Assembly (NCBI RefSeq): GCF_002797555.1
Contig: NZ_PGFA01000006.1
Span: forward strand, 1-64,000
Direction: 5' to 3'
Length of the DNA: 64,000 nucleotides
From: Hymenobacter chitinivorans DSM 11115
GTDB lineage: Bacteria; Bacteroidota; Bacteroidia; Cytophagales; Hymenobacteraceae
Of the stretch, positions 41,505 through 48,687 are shown one piece after another (the first letter of the stretch is position 1; each line of letters starts with the position of its first letter). The notes beneath the pieces were generated by a model. It saw only the letters and a list, made by a program, of their open reading frames with translations, was not told where the DNA came from and searched no databases. The position numbers and the translations under genes were made by a program.

Positions 41505-41631
41505 TTCCCCTCCTTTCTTTAAAGAGGGGTGCCCGCAGGGCGGGGTGGTTAGCTAGAGTTAAAAACTAGAGCTATAAAGTCGTTCAACGATTATCAACCA
41601 CCCCTAGCCCCTCCTCAGCTGAGGAGGGGAA
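41505..41631. repeat. Inverted-repeat element, family D (nuoI-nuoJ gap)
   Basis: The end TTCCCCTCCT near 41505 is answered by AGGAGGGGAA ending 41631. Inside, GGGGTGGTT and AACCACCCC form a second pair, and CAGCTGAGGAG makes a local hairpin. This is a distinct family from those in the other nuo gaps. Confidence 0.7.
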
Positions 41632-41665
41632 CTAGTTTTCTAGCTTTAGCCGTAGATTTCCGCCA

Positions 41666-42187
41666 ATGGCCTCCTCTCCTTCCCTGTTTTTCTTCTTATC
41701 GTTTGTGGCCTTGTTTGCGGCCCTGGGCGTGGTACTGGCCAAGAACCCGGTGCACAGCGTGCTGTTCCTGATCCTGACGTTCTTCTCGCTCTCGGGCCAC
41801 TACCTGATTCTGAACGCGCAGTTCTTGGCCGCCGTCAACATCATCGTGTACGCCGGGGCCATCATGGTGCTGTTCCTGTTCGTGATTATGTTCCTGAACC
41901 TGAACGCCGATACGGAACCCCACAAATCGACCTTGTCGAAGGTAGCCGCAGCCGTGGCGGGGGGCTTGCTGCTGGTCGTAATGGTGGCCGCTCTGCGCGA
42001 CGTGCAGACTGGTACCACCTTTACCGCTGCCACTTTCAACTCGCAGATTGGGATGGTAAGTCAGCTGGGCATGATTCTCTACACGAAGTACCTGCTGCCG
42101 TTTGAGCTGGCCTCGGTACTGTTTCTGGCCGCCATGGTCGGTGCCGTGATGCTGGGCAAGCGCGAAGCCGGGGAGCGGAATTTCTAA
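41666..42187 (+). CDS. nuoJ: NADH-quinone oxidoreductase subunit J
   Basis: 173 residues, five membrane helices. Recognised from LGVVLAKNPVHSVLFLILTF, YLILNAQFLAAVNIIVYAGA (pi-bulge helix, near 46-65), IMVLFLFVIMFLNLN, and the C-terminal LPFELASVLFLAAMVGAVML. Last gene of the first nuo transcription unit: a terminator follows 22 bases later. Confidence 0.97.
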   Translation: MASSPSLFFFLSFVALFAALGVVLAKNPVHSVLFLILTFFSLSGHYLILNAQFLAAVNIIVYAGAIMVLFLFVIMFLNLNADTEPHKSTLSKVAAAVAGGLLLVVMVAALRDVQTGTTFTAATFNSQIGMVSQLGMILYTKYLLPFELASVLFLAAMVGAVMLGKREAGERNF

Positions 42188-42209
42188 GCAACAACTTCTC
42201 TAAGAATCG

Positions 42210-42246
42210 AAAAGCGGCGTCTGATACTTCAGGCGCCGCTTTTTTG
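42210..42246 (+). terminator. Rho-independent terminator after nuoJ
   Basis: AGCGGCG-TCTGA / TCAGG-CGCCGCT stem followed by seven T residues. It separates nuoA-J from the genes inserted before nuoK. Confidence 0.88.
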
Positions 42247-42286
42247 CTTAAATATTACATCAGGGCTTCACCAATCACCAGTAAAA

Positions 42287-42721
42287 ATGCTTCGAAAATC
42301 TGTTGCCGGCCGCTACTTCACCTTAGAGATATTCGAGTGCGCACGGAAAACCATCCAGTTAGCAGCTAGCCTGGGATTTGAGAACGTAACGGTTGAAAAC
42401 TTCACGCACTACCGTAATCCTGATTCAATCCGGGCGGTAGTACAACATGGGTCACTGGTCAAACCTCTTGCACTGAAATCATTTCGACTAGACTTTACCA
42501 CCACAAGGGCGGATTTCCTCGACCTGATTGACCTATGGGACAGTCAGGGATGCTACGCCGTTTTTCATACGTCGGAAACCCTAAAATTTAAGGCTACTGA
42601 TTTAGCACCTACCGCTCGTTACCGGGCTTTGGATAACTTTGGCTGGAACCTGGAGCTGTACGTTCCCGACAGCGCGTCGGATGGCCGGGCACTGATAGTT
42701 TCCCCGACCCAGCTATTATAG
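42287..42721 (+). CDS. Hypothetical protein
   Basis: 144 residues, no signal peptide or membrane segment. Begins MLRKSVAGRYFTLEIFECAR; alternating charged and hydrophobic positions (FLDLIDLWDSQGCYAVFHTS, NFGWNLELYVP) suggest a compact alpha/beta fold. No family recognised. GC is clearly lower than in the nuo genes. It lies between the nuoJ terminator and a lipoprotein gene, part of the segment that splits the complex I genes. Confidence 0.65.
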   Translation: MLRKSVAGRYFTLEIFECARKTIQLAASLGFENVTVENFTHYRNPDSIRAVVQHGSLVKPLALKSFRLDFTTTRADFLDLIDLWDSQGCYAVFHTSETLKFKATDLAPTARYRALDNFGWNLELYVPDSASDGRALIVSPTQLL

Positions 42722-42880
42722 GCCTGATAGAAGCTCAACTTGAAAGCGGTTCCTAAGTATTCAGAAGCCGCCTTTAAGTTATGATTTACCCCCTGCGTTC
42801 AGAGAGGCTAACCGCTTGGGCACGACAGCAAGCATTAAACGCCCATCTTCACACCCAGGACCACCTTTTTTACCTTATCA

Positions 42881-43525
42881 ATGAAGTGTATCATCTCTCT
42901 GGGTTTGGCAGCCCTCCTACTGACCAGCGTGGGCTGCTCCCGTAATGAAGTACCTTCTCAGGAAATGGAAGGGTATAGCTTCATCAGAAACCCCAAGGGG
43001 ACTTCGGCCCAGGAAGCTATGGCAATGATTCTGGGACAGGTCAACGCAGCACAGGCCCAGGAAGCGGCTGCCGCTGGTGAAGATCAGTACACGGGCTTGG
43101 GACAAGTAAACGAGGATGGCACAGTAGAGCTACCCCGCCCTGCCAATACCGACTACCTGGTTGTAGCCGACAGCGCCGCATTCCAACACGTGCTTGAAGC
43201 CCAGGACGTAGTATCAGCGCAACCTGCCGGCTCGGCTGCTCCCATCGATTTTAAACACGAGTTTGTCGTGCTGCTTATCCACCCACCCATCGGGGCGGCG
43301 GGGGCTACGTTCGAAGATGAACTGGAAGCGGAGGCCGCCGATAATACCGTCCGGTTGGTGCTGTCGTCGACTTCCAAGCCGGCCACAGCGTTGCAGGGAG
43401 TTAGCTACGGCGAGCCTAAATATCAGGTTAGCATGTATAAGCTGGCCAAAAAGGGCTTCAAACGGGCACAGGTTATGTTTGCCGAGCAGGAGGCAGAGGC
43501 CCCGGCGGTATACGTGCCGCTGTAG
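42881..43525 (+). CDS. Hypothetical lipoprotein
   Basis: 214 residues. Lipoprotein signal MKCIISLGLAALLLTSVGCS with the lipidated Cys at 19. The mature part opens with Ala/Glu/Gln-rich stretches (AAQAQEAAAAGEDQ), then DYLVVADSAAFQHVL, PIDFKHEFVVLLIHPPIGAAG, a Glu-rich loop and VRLVLSSTSKPATA. The last 100 residues look like a protease-inhibitor- or copper-binding-like small beta domain, but no family is certain. Confidence 0.7.
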   Translation: MKCIISLGLAALLLTSVGCSRNEVPSQEMEGYSFIRNPKGTSAQEAMAMILGQVNAAQAQEAAAAGEDQYTGLGQVNEDGTVELPRPANTDYLVVADSAAFQHVLEAQDVVSAQPAGSAAPIDFKHEFVVLLIHPPIGAAGATFEDELEAEAADNTVRLVLSSTSKPATALQGVSYGEPKYQVSMYKLAKKGFKRAQVMFAEQEAEAPAVYVPL

Positions 43526-43575
43526 GTCCTGCAAGCACCCAGCCAGTTAGCGGCCAGTAGCTGATGCTAACCTGG

Positions 43576-44142
43576 CTACTGGCCCTGCTGGCCTTGCTCG
43601 GCTTTCTGCTGAAACTTTTCAATCGTGTCGAGCACCCGCTCGGGGTGCACGTCCTGGGCCAGCTCGGGGATTTCCGGATCCTGGGCTTCCTGGACATCCA
43701 TTTTCCGGGCTATTTCCCGGACCAGAATCACCAGCCGGGTTATTTCGTGCTCACTGAGCAGGCTGACCTGCAGGTTGAGGTCGGCGCGCTTGTCGGCCAG
43801 GGCGGCCATGCGGTTTTGGCTGATGAGCACGAAGGTGGACAGGAAAATAGCCTCCACGGAAGCTTCCATGGCCAGAATCACCAACGACGGGTCGAAGGGC
43901 TTGAGGCCCAGCCAGCCCACGTTCCACAGAATCCAGCCGGTGAACAAGACCAGGTGAATCAGCACGAAGGTCATGCTGCCGGTGAATTTGGTTACGGCGT
44001 CGGCGGTGCGGTCCTGCCAGGTCTTTTGCTTTTCCTCGGCCTGCTGCCGCTGCAGCAGCGCCTGGATATTGCGCTCCACTACCTGGGCCATTCCGCCGCG
44101 GGCAGCTTGCTCAGAGTTAGGAGAAGAATCAGGGACAACCAT
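43576..44142 (-). CDS. DUF1003 membrane protein
   Basis: 188 residues. Matches DUF1003: a helical lead (VVERNIQALLQRQQAEEK), then two membrane segments at GSMTFVLIHLVLFTGWILWN (near 55-74) and PSLVILAMEASVEAIFLSTF, and a coiled C-terminal part RADLNLQVSLLSEHEITRLV. The order GSM-FV-H-WI-N, FDP and the E-S-ISQNR region are family hallmarks. Role unknown. It ends 50 bases from the convergent lipoprotein gene. Confidence 0.88.
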   Translation of the reverse strand: MVVPDSSPNSEQAARGGMAQVVERNIQALLQRQQAEEKQKTWQDRTADAVTKFTGSMTFVLIHLVLFTGWILWNVGWLGLKPFDPSLVILAMEASVEAIFLSTFVLISQNRMAALADKRADLNLQVSLLSEHEITRLVILVREIARKMDVQEAQDPEIPELAQDVHPERVLDTIEKFQQKAEQGQQGQ

Positions 44143-44280
44143 GGGGCTCCAGATGATATTGCCCTTGTATACGGGCGGCCCGAAAATGGCAGCTGCGCCG
44201 TAGCTGCCATCTTTTTTTACAAGTCTGGTAGCCTTTCAGCCGCTAGGGTGGCAGGGCCTGCTCCCAGCAGTTAGGTTATA

Positions 44281-44323
44281 AAAAAAGCGGCTCCTGAAGA
44301 ATCAGGAGCCGCTTCTCATTTTT
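44281..44323 (-). terminator. Rho-independent terminator (minus-strand sigma factor unit)
   Basis: AAAAAAGCGGCTCCTGA-AGAA-TCAGGAGCCGCTT: on the minus strand the stem is followed by six T residues, right after the small membrane gene at 44335. The same design recurs at 62753-62786. Confidence 0.9.
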
Positions 44324-44334
44324 TACTGAGCCTA

Positions 44335-44541
44335 TCAGGACTTTGCCACTAGCCAGCGGCGCACTGCGTGGCCTTTCCACAGCCACAAGCCCGATAAAAT
44401 CACAACGGGCATAAAGACGTAGCGCACGGCAAAGGCGGCCCGGGGAATATCGGCAACGGGACCATAAATGAACCCCAGGATGGGAATACTGAGCAGCAGG
44501 TGCAGCCAGCGGATAACTTTGCGTTCGGTAGCGGCCTTCAT
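44335..44541 (-). CDS. Small two-helix membrane protein
   Basis: 68 residues from the ATG at 44541. Two membrane segments: WLHLLLSIPILGFIYGPV (near 12-29) and FAVRYVFMPVVILSGLWLW (near 37-55), with a basic tail KGHAVRRWLVAKS. It resembles short membrane proteins widespread in Bacteroidota (pattern RW-H-LLSIP-GFIYGP). A longer frame reading into the preceding gene was rejected because it overlaps that gene out of frame. Function unknown; third gene of the sigma-factor unit. Confidence 0.75.
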   Translation of the reverse strand: MKAATERKVIRWLHLLLSIPILGFIYGPVADIPRAAFAVRYVFMPVVILSGLWLWKGHAVRRWLVAKS

Positions 44542-44561
44542 GACGCTGGCAGCAAGAAGCT

Positions 44562-44951
44562 TTACTCGGCCGCCGCCGTTTGGGGAGTTTCGAAAGCCGA
44601 GCGGCGCATCCAGGGCGGGCCGCAGCTGGCGCGCATTTTCTGGCGGAATTTCTCCTGCTCTTCGGGCGTCATGCCGGCCATGCGGCTTTCCATTTTCTGC
44701 TTCCAGTCGTTGCGGTGTTGCTGCCACTTGCGGCTGAAGCCGGGCCGACCACCACCGCCTTTAAAGCCGGTGAGCAGGCGGGTGAGCAGCAGCAAACCCA
44801 GGGTTTGCCAGAAGCTAATGACCGGGCCGTGGAAAAGCTCGGGTACCAGCCAGTTCCAGAGGCTCATCGTAGCGTAGCCCATAACGGCCACGAACAAAGT
44901 ACCCAGGACAATGAATTTGAGGACGCGCAGCGCCCAGAATTTACGGTTCAT
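44562..44951 (-). CDS. Small membrane protein linked to the ECF sigma factor
   Basis: 129 residues. Two membrane segments: ALRVLKFIVLGTLFVAVMGY (near 7-26) and FHGPVISFWQTLGLLLLTRL (near 40-59), then a Gly-rich turn and a basic/acidic cytoplasmic helix (RNDWKQKMESRMAGMTPEEQ). The SLWNWLVPELFHGP-ISFWQ core is common in Bacteroidota next to sigma-factor genes. It could act as a sensor or anti-sigma partner, but that is inference from neighbourhood only. Confidence 0.78.
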   Translation of the reverse strand: MNRKFWALRVLKFIVLGTLFVAVMGYATMSLWNWLVPELFHGPVISFWQTLGLLLLTRLLTGFKGGGGRPGFSRKWQQHRNDWKQKMESRMAGMTPEEQEKFRQKMRASCGPPWMRRSAFETPQTAAAE

Positions 44952-45076
44952 GATGTTAAATGTGCTTATTAACGTCTAATGCGGTAATGTGCTTGTGTTC
45001 TACTCCTTGAAGTAGCATTTCTGTGCAGTCAACGGTTAAGTTGTTACAGCACATGAGCCCATTAATCATTCGCCCA

Positions 45077-45679
45077 TTAATCGGTGAACAAGTTGGTGTA
45101 AAGCGCCTGCAGGCGCTGGCGCAAATGCTGCACGGCGTAGTGCTTGCGCGAAATCAGGGTTTTGAGCGGGACGCCGGTTTCCTCGACCAGTTCCTTGAAG
45201 CTGCGGCCCTCCAGCTCGTGCCAGACGAATACGTCGCGCTGGTTTTTGGGCAATTCCTCCAGGGCTTCAGCCAGAGCCTCCATCAGGGTTTCGCGGAGCA
45301 GGCGGTTTTCGGGGGCGTCATCGTCGGCGGGCAACACGTCGGCCAGCAACAGGGAGCCTTCCTCATTGTCGTCGGCGTAGCGGAGCATTTCCTCTTCCAG
45401 CGAAGCCGTTTTCTTTTTACGGTAGAGGTCGGTGATGCGGTTGCGGGCCACGCGAAACAGCCAGGAGGCTACTTTCTCGACGGGCTTGAGCATCCGGTAG
45501 CTTTCAACCAGCTCCCCGAAGACATCCTGCAGAATATCTTCGGCGTCGTCCGGGTCGGGTACGCGGCGGCGGATGAAAGCCAGCAGCCGGCCGCGCTGCT
45601 GCTGCACAGCCTCCTGAATCTGCCGGTCCTGTCCTCTCATCGTGCCTACGGGCAAGGCGTTTAGTGCTAGTGCGTCCAT
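45077..45679 (-). CDS. ECF-type RNA polymerase sigma-70 factor
   Basis: 200 residues from the ATG at 45679; a second ATG at 45640 (MRGQDR) is also possible. Region 2 near 20-90: QQRGRLLAFIRRRVPDPDDA, EDILQDVFGELVESY, VASWLFRVARNRITDLYRKK. Region 4 near 140-195: LEELPKNQRDVFVWHELEGR, SFKELVEETGVPLKTLISRK. It directs RNA polymerase to its own promoter set. Followed by two small membrane proteins on the same strand; a classical anti-sigma factor is absent. This unit sits inside the split nuo locus. Confidence 0.93.
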   Translation of the reverse strand: MDALALNALPVGTMRGQDRQIQEAVQQQRGRLLAFIRRRVPDPDDAEDILQDVFGELVESYRMLKPVEKVASWLFRVARNRITDLYRKKKTASLEEEMLRYADDNEEGSLLLADVLPADDDAPENRLLRETLMEALAEALEELPKNQRDVFVWHELEGRSFKELVEETGVPLKTLISRKHYAVQHLRQRLQALYTNLFTD

Positions 45680-45897
45680 TCTGACTAAGCAGACGCGGAA
45701 GGCAGCAAAATACTTTATCGGCACCAGAATATTTTGCGGGATATATAGCGGAGCAGCAAATGAAAAGAACGTCCTGTTTCCCGTTGGCCGACAGGCCGGA
45801 CGAATTAAATGTTTCTAATTCCTTGCTGATGGCCCTTTCCTGCCGGCCGCAACGGCCAGAACTGTACTTTTCCCTGTGGATTTACCGATTTTCAGGA

Positions 45898-45905
45898 TAC
45901 CTTTG
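45898..45905 (+). promoter_or_regulatory. -7 box of the nuoK-N promoter
   Basis: TACCTTTG, a perfect TAnnTTTG, 64 bases before the nuoK ATG and identical to the -7 box of nuoA. The expected -33 TTTG is poorly conserved (TGTG). Confidence 0.7.
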
Positions 45906-45969
45906 CCAGCTAATTCACCCCAGCTGAGCTTTGGCTGGGCCTCTTTGCCTTGTCCGCTGACCCCACTGC

Positions 45970-46302
45970 ATGGAACAGACCATCCCGGAAGTCATTCGCA
46001 CCGTCCCGCTTGAGTATTACATATACTTCGCCACGGCGCTATTTGCCATCGGCGTAACGGGCGTGCTAACCCGGCGCAATGCCATTATCATCTTCATGTG
46101 CGTGGAGCTGATGCTCAATGCCGTAAACGTGCTGCTGACGGCCTTTTCCGCCTACCGCTCCGACCCCAACGGGCAAATCTTCGTGTTTTTCATCATGGCC
46201 GTGGCCGCCGCCGAAGTATCGGTTGGCCTGGGCATCATTGTGATGATTTACCGCAATTTCCAGAATACCGACGTCAATCTGCTTAACCGTCTTAAGTGGT
46301 AA
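45970..46302 (+). CDS. nuoK: NADH-quinone oxidoreductase subunit K
   Basis: 110 residues, three membrane helices. Signatures: FAIGVTGVLTRRNAIIIFMC (near 21-40), VELMLNAVNVLLTAFS with the conserved Glu and Asn, and FFIMAVAAAEVSVGLGIIVM with the second essential Glu. First gene of the second nuo unit. Confidence 0.97.
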   Translation: MEQTIPEVIRTVPLEYYIYFATALFAIGVTGVLTRRNAIIIFMCVELMLNAVNVLLTAFSAYRSDPNGQIFVFFIMAVAAAEVSVGLGIIVMIYRNFQNTDVNLLNRLKW

Positions 46303-46309
46303 TGATAAC

Positions 46310-46399
46310 TCGCCTGTCATCCTAAGCCACGCGAAGGACCTTACCGCGCCAGAACGAGTCGTTCAACAGTGTAAGGTCCTTCGCAAGCTCAGGATGACA
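46310..46399 (+). repeat. Imperfect palindromic element, family A (nuoK-nuoL gap)
   Basis: Starts CTGTCATCCTAAGC and ends ...AGGATGACAG, with GCGAAGGACCTTA answered by TAAGGTCCTTCGC. Its last 28 bases (46372-46399) are identical to 35326-35353 in the nuoC-nuoD gap. Confidence 0.8.
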
Positions 46400-46425
46400 G
46401 ACGGTTTTCTTATAGCATACTCCTT

Positions 46426-48408
46426 ATGCAAGAAACTGTAATACCCGCAGCCGGCGCCCCCTTTTCCACGCTGCTGTACGTGCTGATTCCACTGCTGCCG
46501 TTTTTGGGTTTTCTCATCAATGGCCTGCTCAATAAAAAACTCTCGGGCACGGTGGCCGGGGCCATCAGCAGCCTGATGGTGCTGGGCTCCTTCCTGATTG
46601 CGGTAACGCTGTTCTGGGAATTTCTGCACCCCACGGCCCAGTGGGTGGCCCCCGGCGCTACGGCCCACCAGGCTTACACGGTGAAACTCTTCGACTGGAT
46701 TTCGGTCGGCACGATGCAGATTCCCTTCACCTACCAGATTGACCAGCTCAGCCTAGTGATGCTGCTGCTGGTGACGGGCGTGGGCTTCCTGATTCACGTC
46801 TACAGCATCGGCTACATGCACCACGACGAGAACGTGGGCAAGTTTTTCGCCTTTCTGAACCTGTTCGTATTCAGCATGCTGGTGCTGGTAATGGGCGCCA
46901 ACTTCGTGATTCTGTTCATTGGCTGGGAAGGCGTGGGGCTCTGCTCCTACCTGCTCATCGGCTTCTGGAACAAGGAAACGGCCAACAACAACGCCGCCAA
47001 GAAGGCCTTTATCATCAACCGCGTCGGGGACCTGGGCTTTTTGCTGGGTATCTTCCTGATCTACCTCACCTTCGACTCGGTGCAGTACGGGGAGGTTTTC
47101 CACAAGGCCTCGACCCTGCAAATCGGCACGGGCGTCGTCACGGCCATTACCCTGCTGCTCTTCGTGGGCGCCATGGGTAAGTCGGCCCAGCTGCCGCTCT
47201 ACACCTGGCTGCCCGACGCCATGGCCGGCCCCACCCCGGTTTCGGCCCTGATTCACGCCGCTACCATGGTAACGGCCGGTATCTACATGGTGCTGCGCGC
47301 CAACGTACTCTTCACCCTGGCCCCCGACACGCTCCACGTTGTGGCCTGGATTGGCGGCATCACCGCTTTGTTTGCCGCTACCATCGGCCTGGCCCAGAAC
47401 GACATTAAGAAAGTGCTGGCCTACTCCACGGTTTCCCAGCTCGGCTACATGTTCCTGGCCCTGGGCGTCATGGGTTACAGCACCTCGCTGTTTCACGTGT
47501 TGACCCACGCCTTCTTCAAAGCTCTGATGTTCCTGGGTGCCGGCTCCGTGATTCACGCCATGAGCAACGAGCAGGACATTCGCCGCATGGGCGGCCTGCG
47601 CAAAGCGCTGCCGGTTACCTTCCTCACGTTCTTTATTGGCTGCCTGGCTATTTCGGGCATTCCACCTTTCTCGGGCTTCTTTTCCAAAGACGAAATCCTG
47701 GAGCACGCCTTCCAGCACAACAAGATTCTGTGGGGCATGGGCTTGCTGACGGCCTTCCTGACGGCTTTTTACATGTTCCGCCTGCTGTTCCTGACCTTCT
47801 TCGGCGAGTTCCGGGGCACCGAGGAGCAGAAGCACCACCTGCACGAGTCGCCGGCTAGCATGACCCTGCCGCTGGTTGTGCTGGCAATTCTGGCTGCCGT
47901 GGGAGGCTTCATGGGCGCCCCGATGTTCCTGGGCAAGCACTACCTGGCCGATTATCTGGCTCCGCTCTTTACCTACTCGAAAGCTCTCAACCCGGAAGCT
48001 TTTGCCTCGGAGCTGGACCACGGCACTGAGCTGATGCTCATTGGTTTGTCGGTAGCGGCCGGCGTGCTGGGCATCCTCTTCGCCTACGTGCAGTACGTGA
48101 GCCGCCGGGTGCGCCCCGCTGAGGACGACGCCCAACGCTCGGCTCCCGAAAGCCTGGTGTACCACAAATACTACATCGACGAGCTCTACAACGGCATCTT
48201 CGTGCGGCCCATCATGGGCCTGTCGAAAGGCTTGTACCGCTACGTGGAGCAGGGCGTTATTGACCCCATCGTGAATGGCTTCGGCCGCGTGACGCTGGGT
48301 GGCGGGCAGCTCTTGCGCTACGTGCAAACCGGTTACGTGGGCCTCTACCTGATTCTGATGGTTGTCGGCATCGTGCTGATTCTAGCCCTGAACCTGGTGC
48401 GGCTGTAG
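46426..48408 (+). CDS. nuoL: NADH-quinone oxidoreductase subunit L
   Basis: 660 residues, about 16 membrane helices plus the long lateral helix near the C terminus. Antiporter-like proton channel: FVILFIGWEGVGLCSYLLIG (conserved Glu), GKSAQLPLYTWLPDAMAGPT, VSALIHAATMVTAGIYMVLR, TLAYSTVSQLGYM-like VLAYSTVSQLGYMFLALG, and SGFFSKDEIL. Complete length. Confidence 0.98.
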   Translation: MQETVIPAAGAPFSTLLYVLIPLLPFLGFLINGLLNKKLSGTVAGAISSLMVLGSFLIAVTLFWEFLHPTAQWVAPGATAHQAYTVKLFDWISVGTMQIPFTYQIDQLSLVMLLLVTGVGFLIHVYSIGYMHHDENVGKFFAFLNLFVFSMLVLVMGANFVILFIGWEGVGLCSYLLIGFWNKETANNNAAKKAFIINRVGDLGFLLGIFLIYLTFDSVQYGEVFHKASTLQIGTGVVTAITLLLFVGAMGKSAQLPLYTWLPDAMAGPTPVSALIHAATMVTAGIYMVLRANVLFTLAPDTLHVVAWIGGITALFAATIGLAQNDIKKVLAYSTVSQLGYMFLALGVMGYSTSLFHVLTHAFFKALMFLGAGSVIHAMSNEQDIRRMGGLRKALPVTFLTFFIGCLAISGIPPFSGFFSKDEILEHAFQHNKILWGMGLLTAFLTAFYMFRLLFLTFFGEFRGTEEQKHHLHESPASMTLPLVVLAILAAVGGFMGAPMFLGKHYLADYLAPLFTYSKALNPEAFASELDHGTELMLIGLSVAAGVLGILFAYVQYVSRRVRPAEDDAQRSAPESLVYHKYYIDELYNGIFVRPIMGLSKGLYRYVEQGVIDPIVNGFGRVTLGGGQLLRYVQTGYVGLYLILMVVGIVLILALNLVRL

Positions 48409-48423
48409 CCACTCGAAGTAGTG

Positions 48424-48687
48424 ATGAAGATGCTCCTACTAGCCGATGTTGCTCCTGAGTTTTCCCCGTTTGGGCTACTCGTTCTTTTAGGCTGCTACTT
48501 TCTACCCGCTTTTTACGGTCGTAAGCAACCGAATTATTGGACTGTCCTCTTAGTCAATACAATGTTGGGCTGGACATTTATTGGCTGGTTATACGCTCTT
48601 AACCTAGCGCTGGAACCAACTCCTGCCGACAGAGAAGCCGTTGTTGCTTTTCGTTCTAAACGTAGCCCGAACAACCTACTTAGCTAA
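48424..48687 (+). CDS. Superinfection-immunity-like small membrane protein
   Basis: 87 residues from the ATG at 48424 (a GTG at 48421 and an ATG at 48430 are alternatives). Two membrane segments with a short loop: PFGLLVLLGCYFLPAFYG (near 14-31) and TVLLVNTMLGWTFIGWLYAL (near 39-58). The pattern YFLP-x-N-WT-LLN-LGWT-IGW is that of the Imm_superinfect family, first named for the phage T4 Imm protein that blocks DNA injection by a second phage. Its stop overlaps the nuoM start by one base (TAATG), so it is translationally coupled to complex I genes. GC is lower than in its neighbours. Whether it protects against phage or helps the membrane arm is unknown. Confidence 0.78.
   Translation: MKMLLLADVAPEFSPFGLLVLLGCYFLPAFYGRKQPNYWTVLLVNTMLGWTFIGWLYALNLALEPTPADREAVVAFRSKRSPNNLLS

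Noticed and set aside
42187..45970. The segment between nuoJ and nuoK as a mobile island
   Set aside because: No transposase, integrase, tRNA or clear flanking direct repeats were seen; only lower GC in two of its genes. Reported as an operon split instead.
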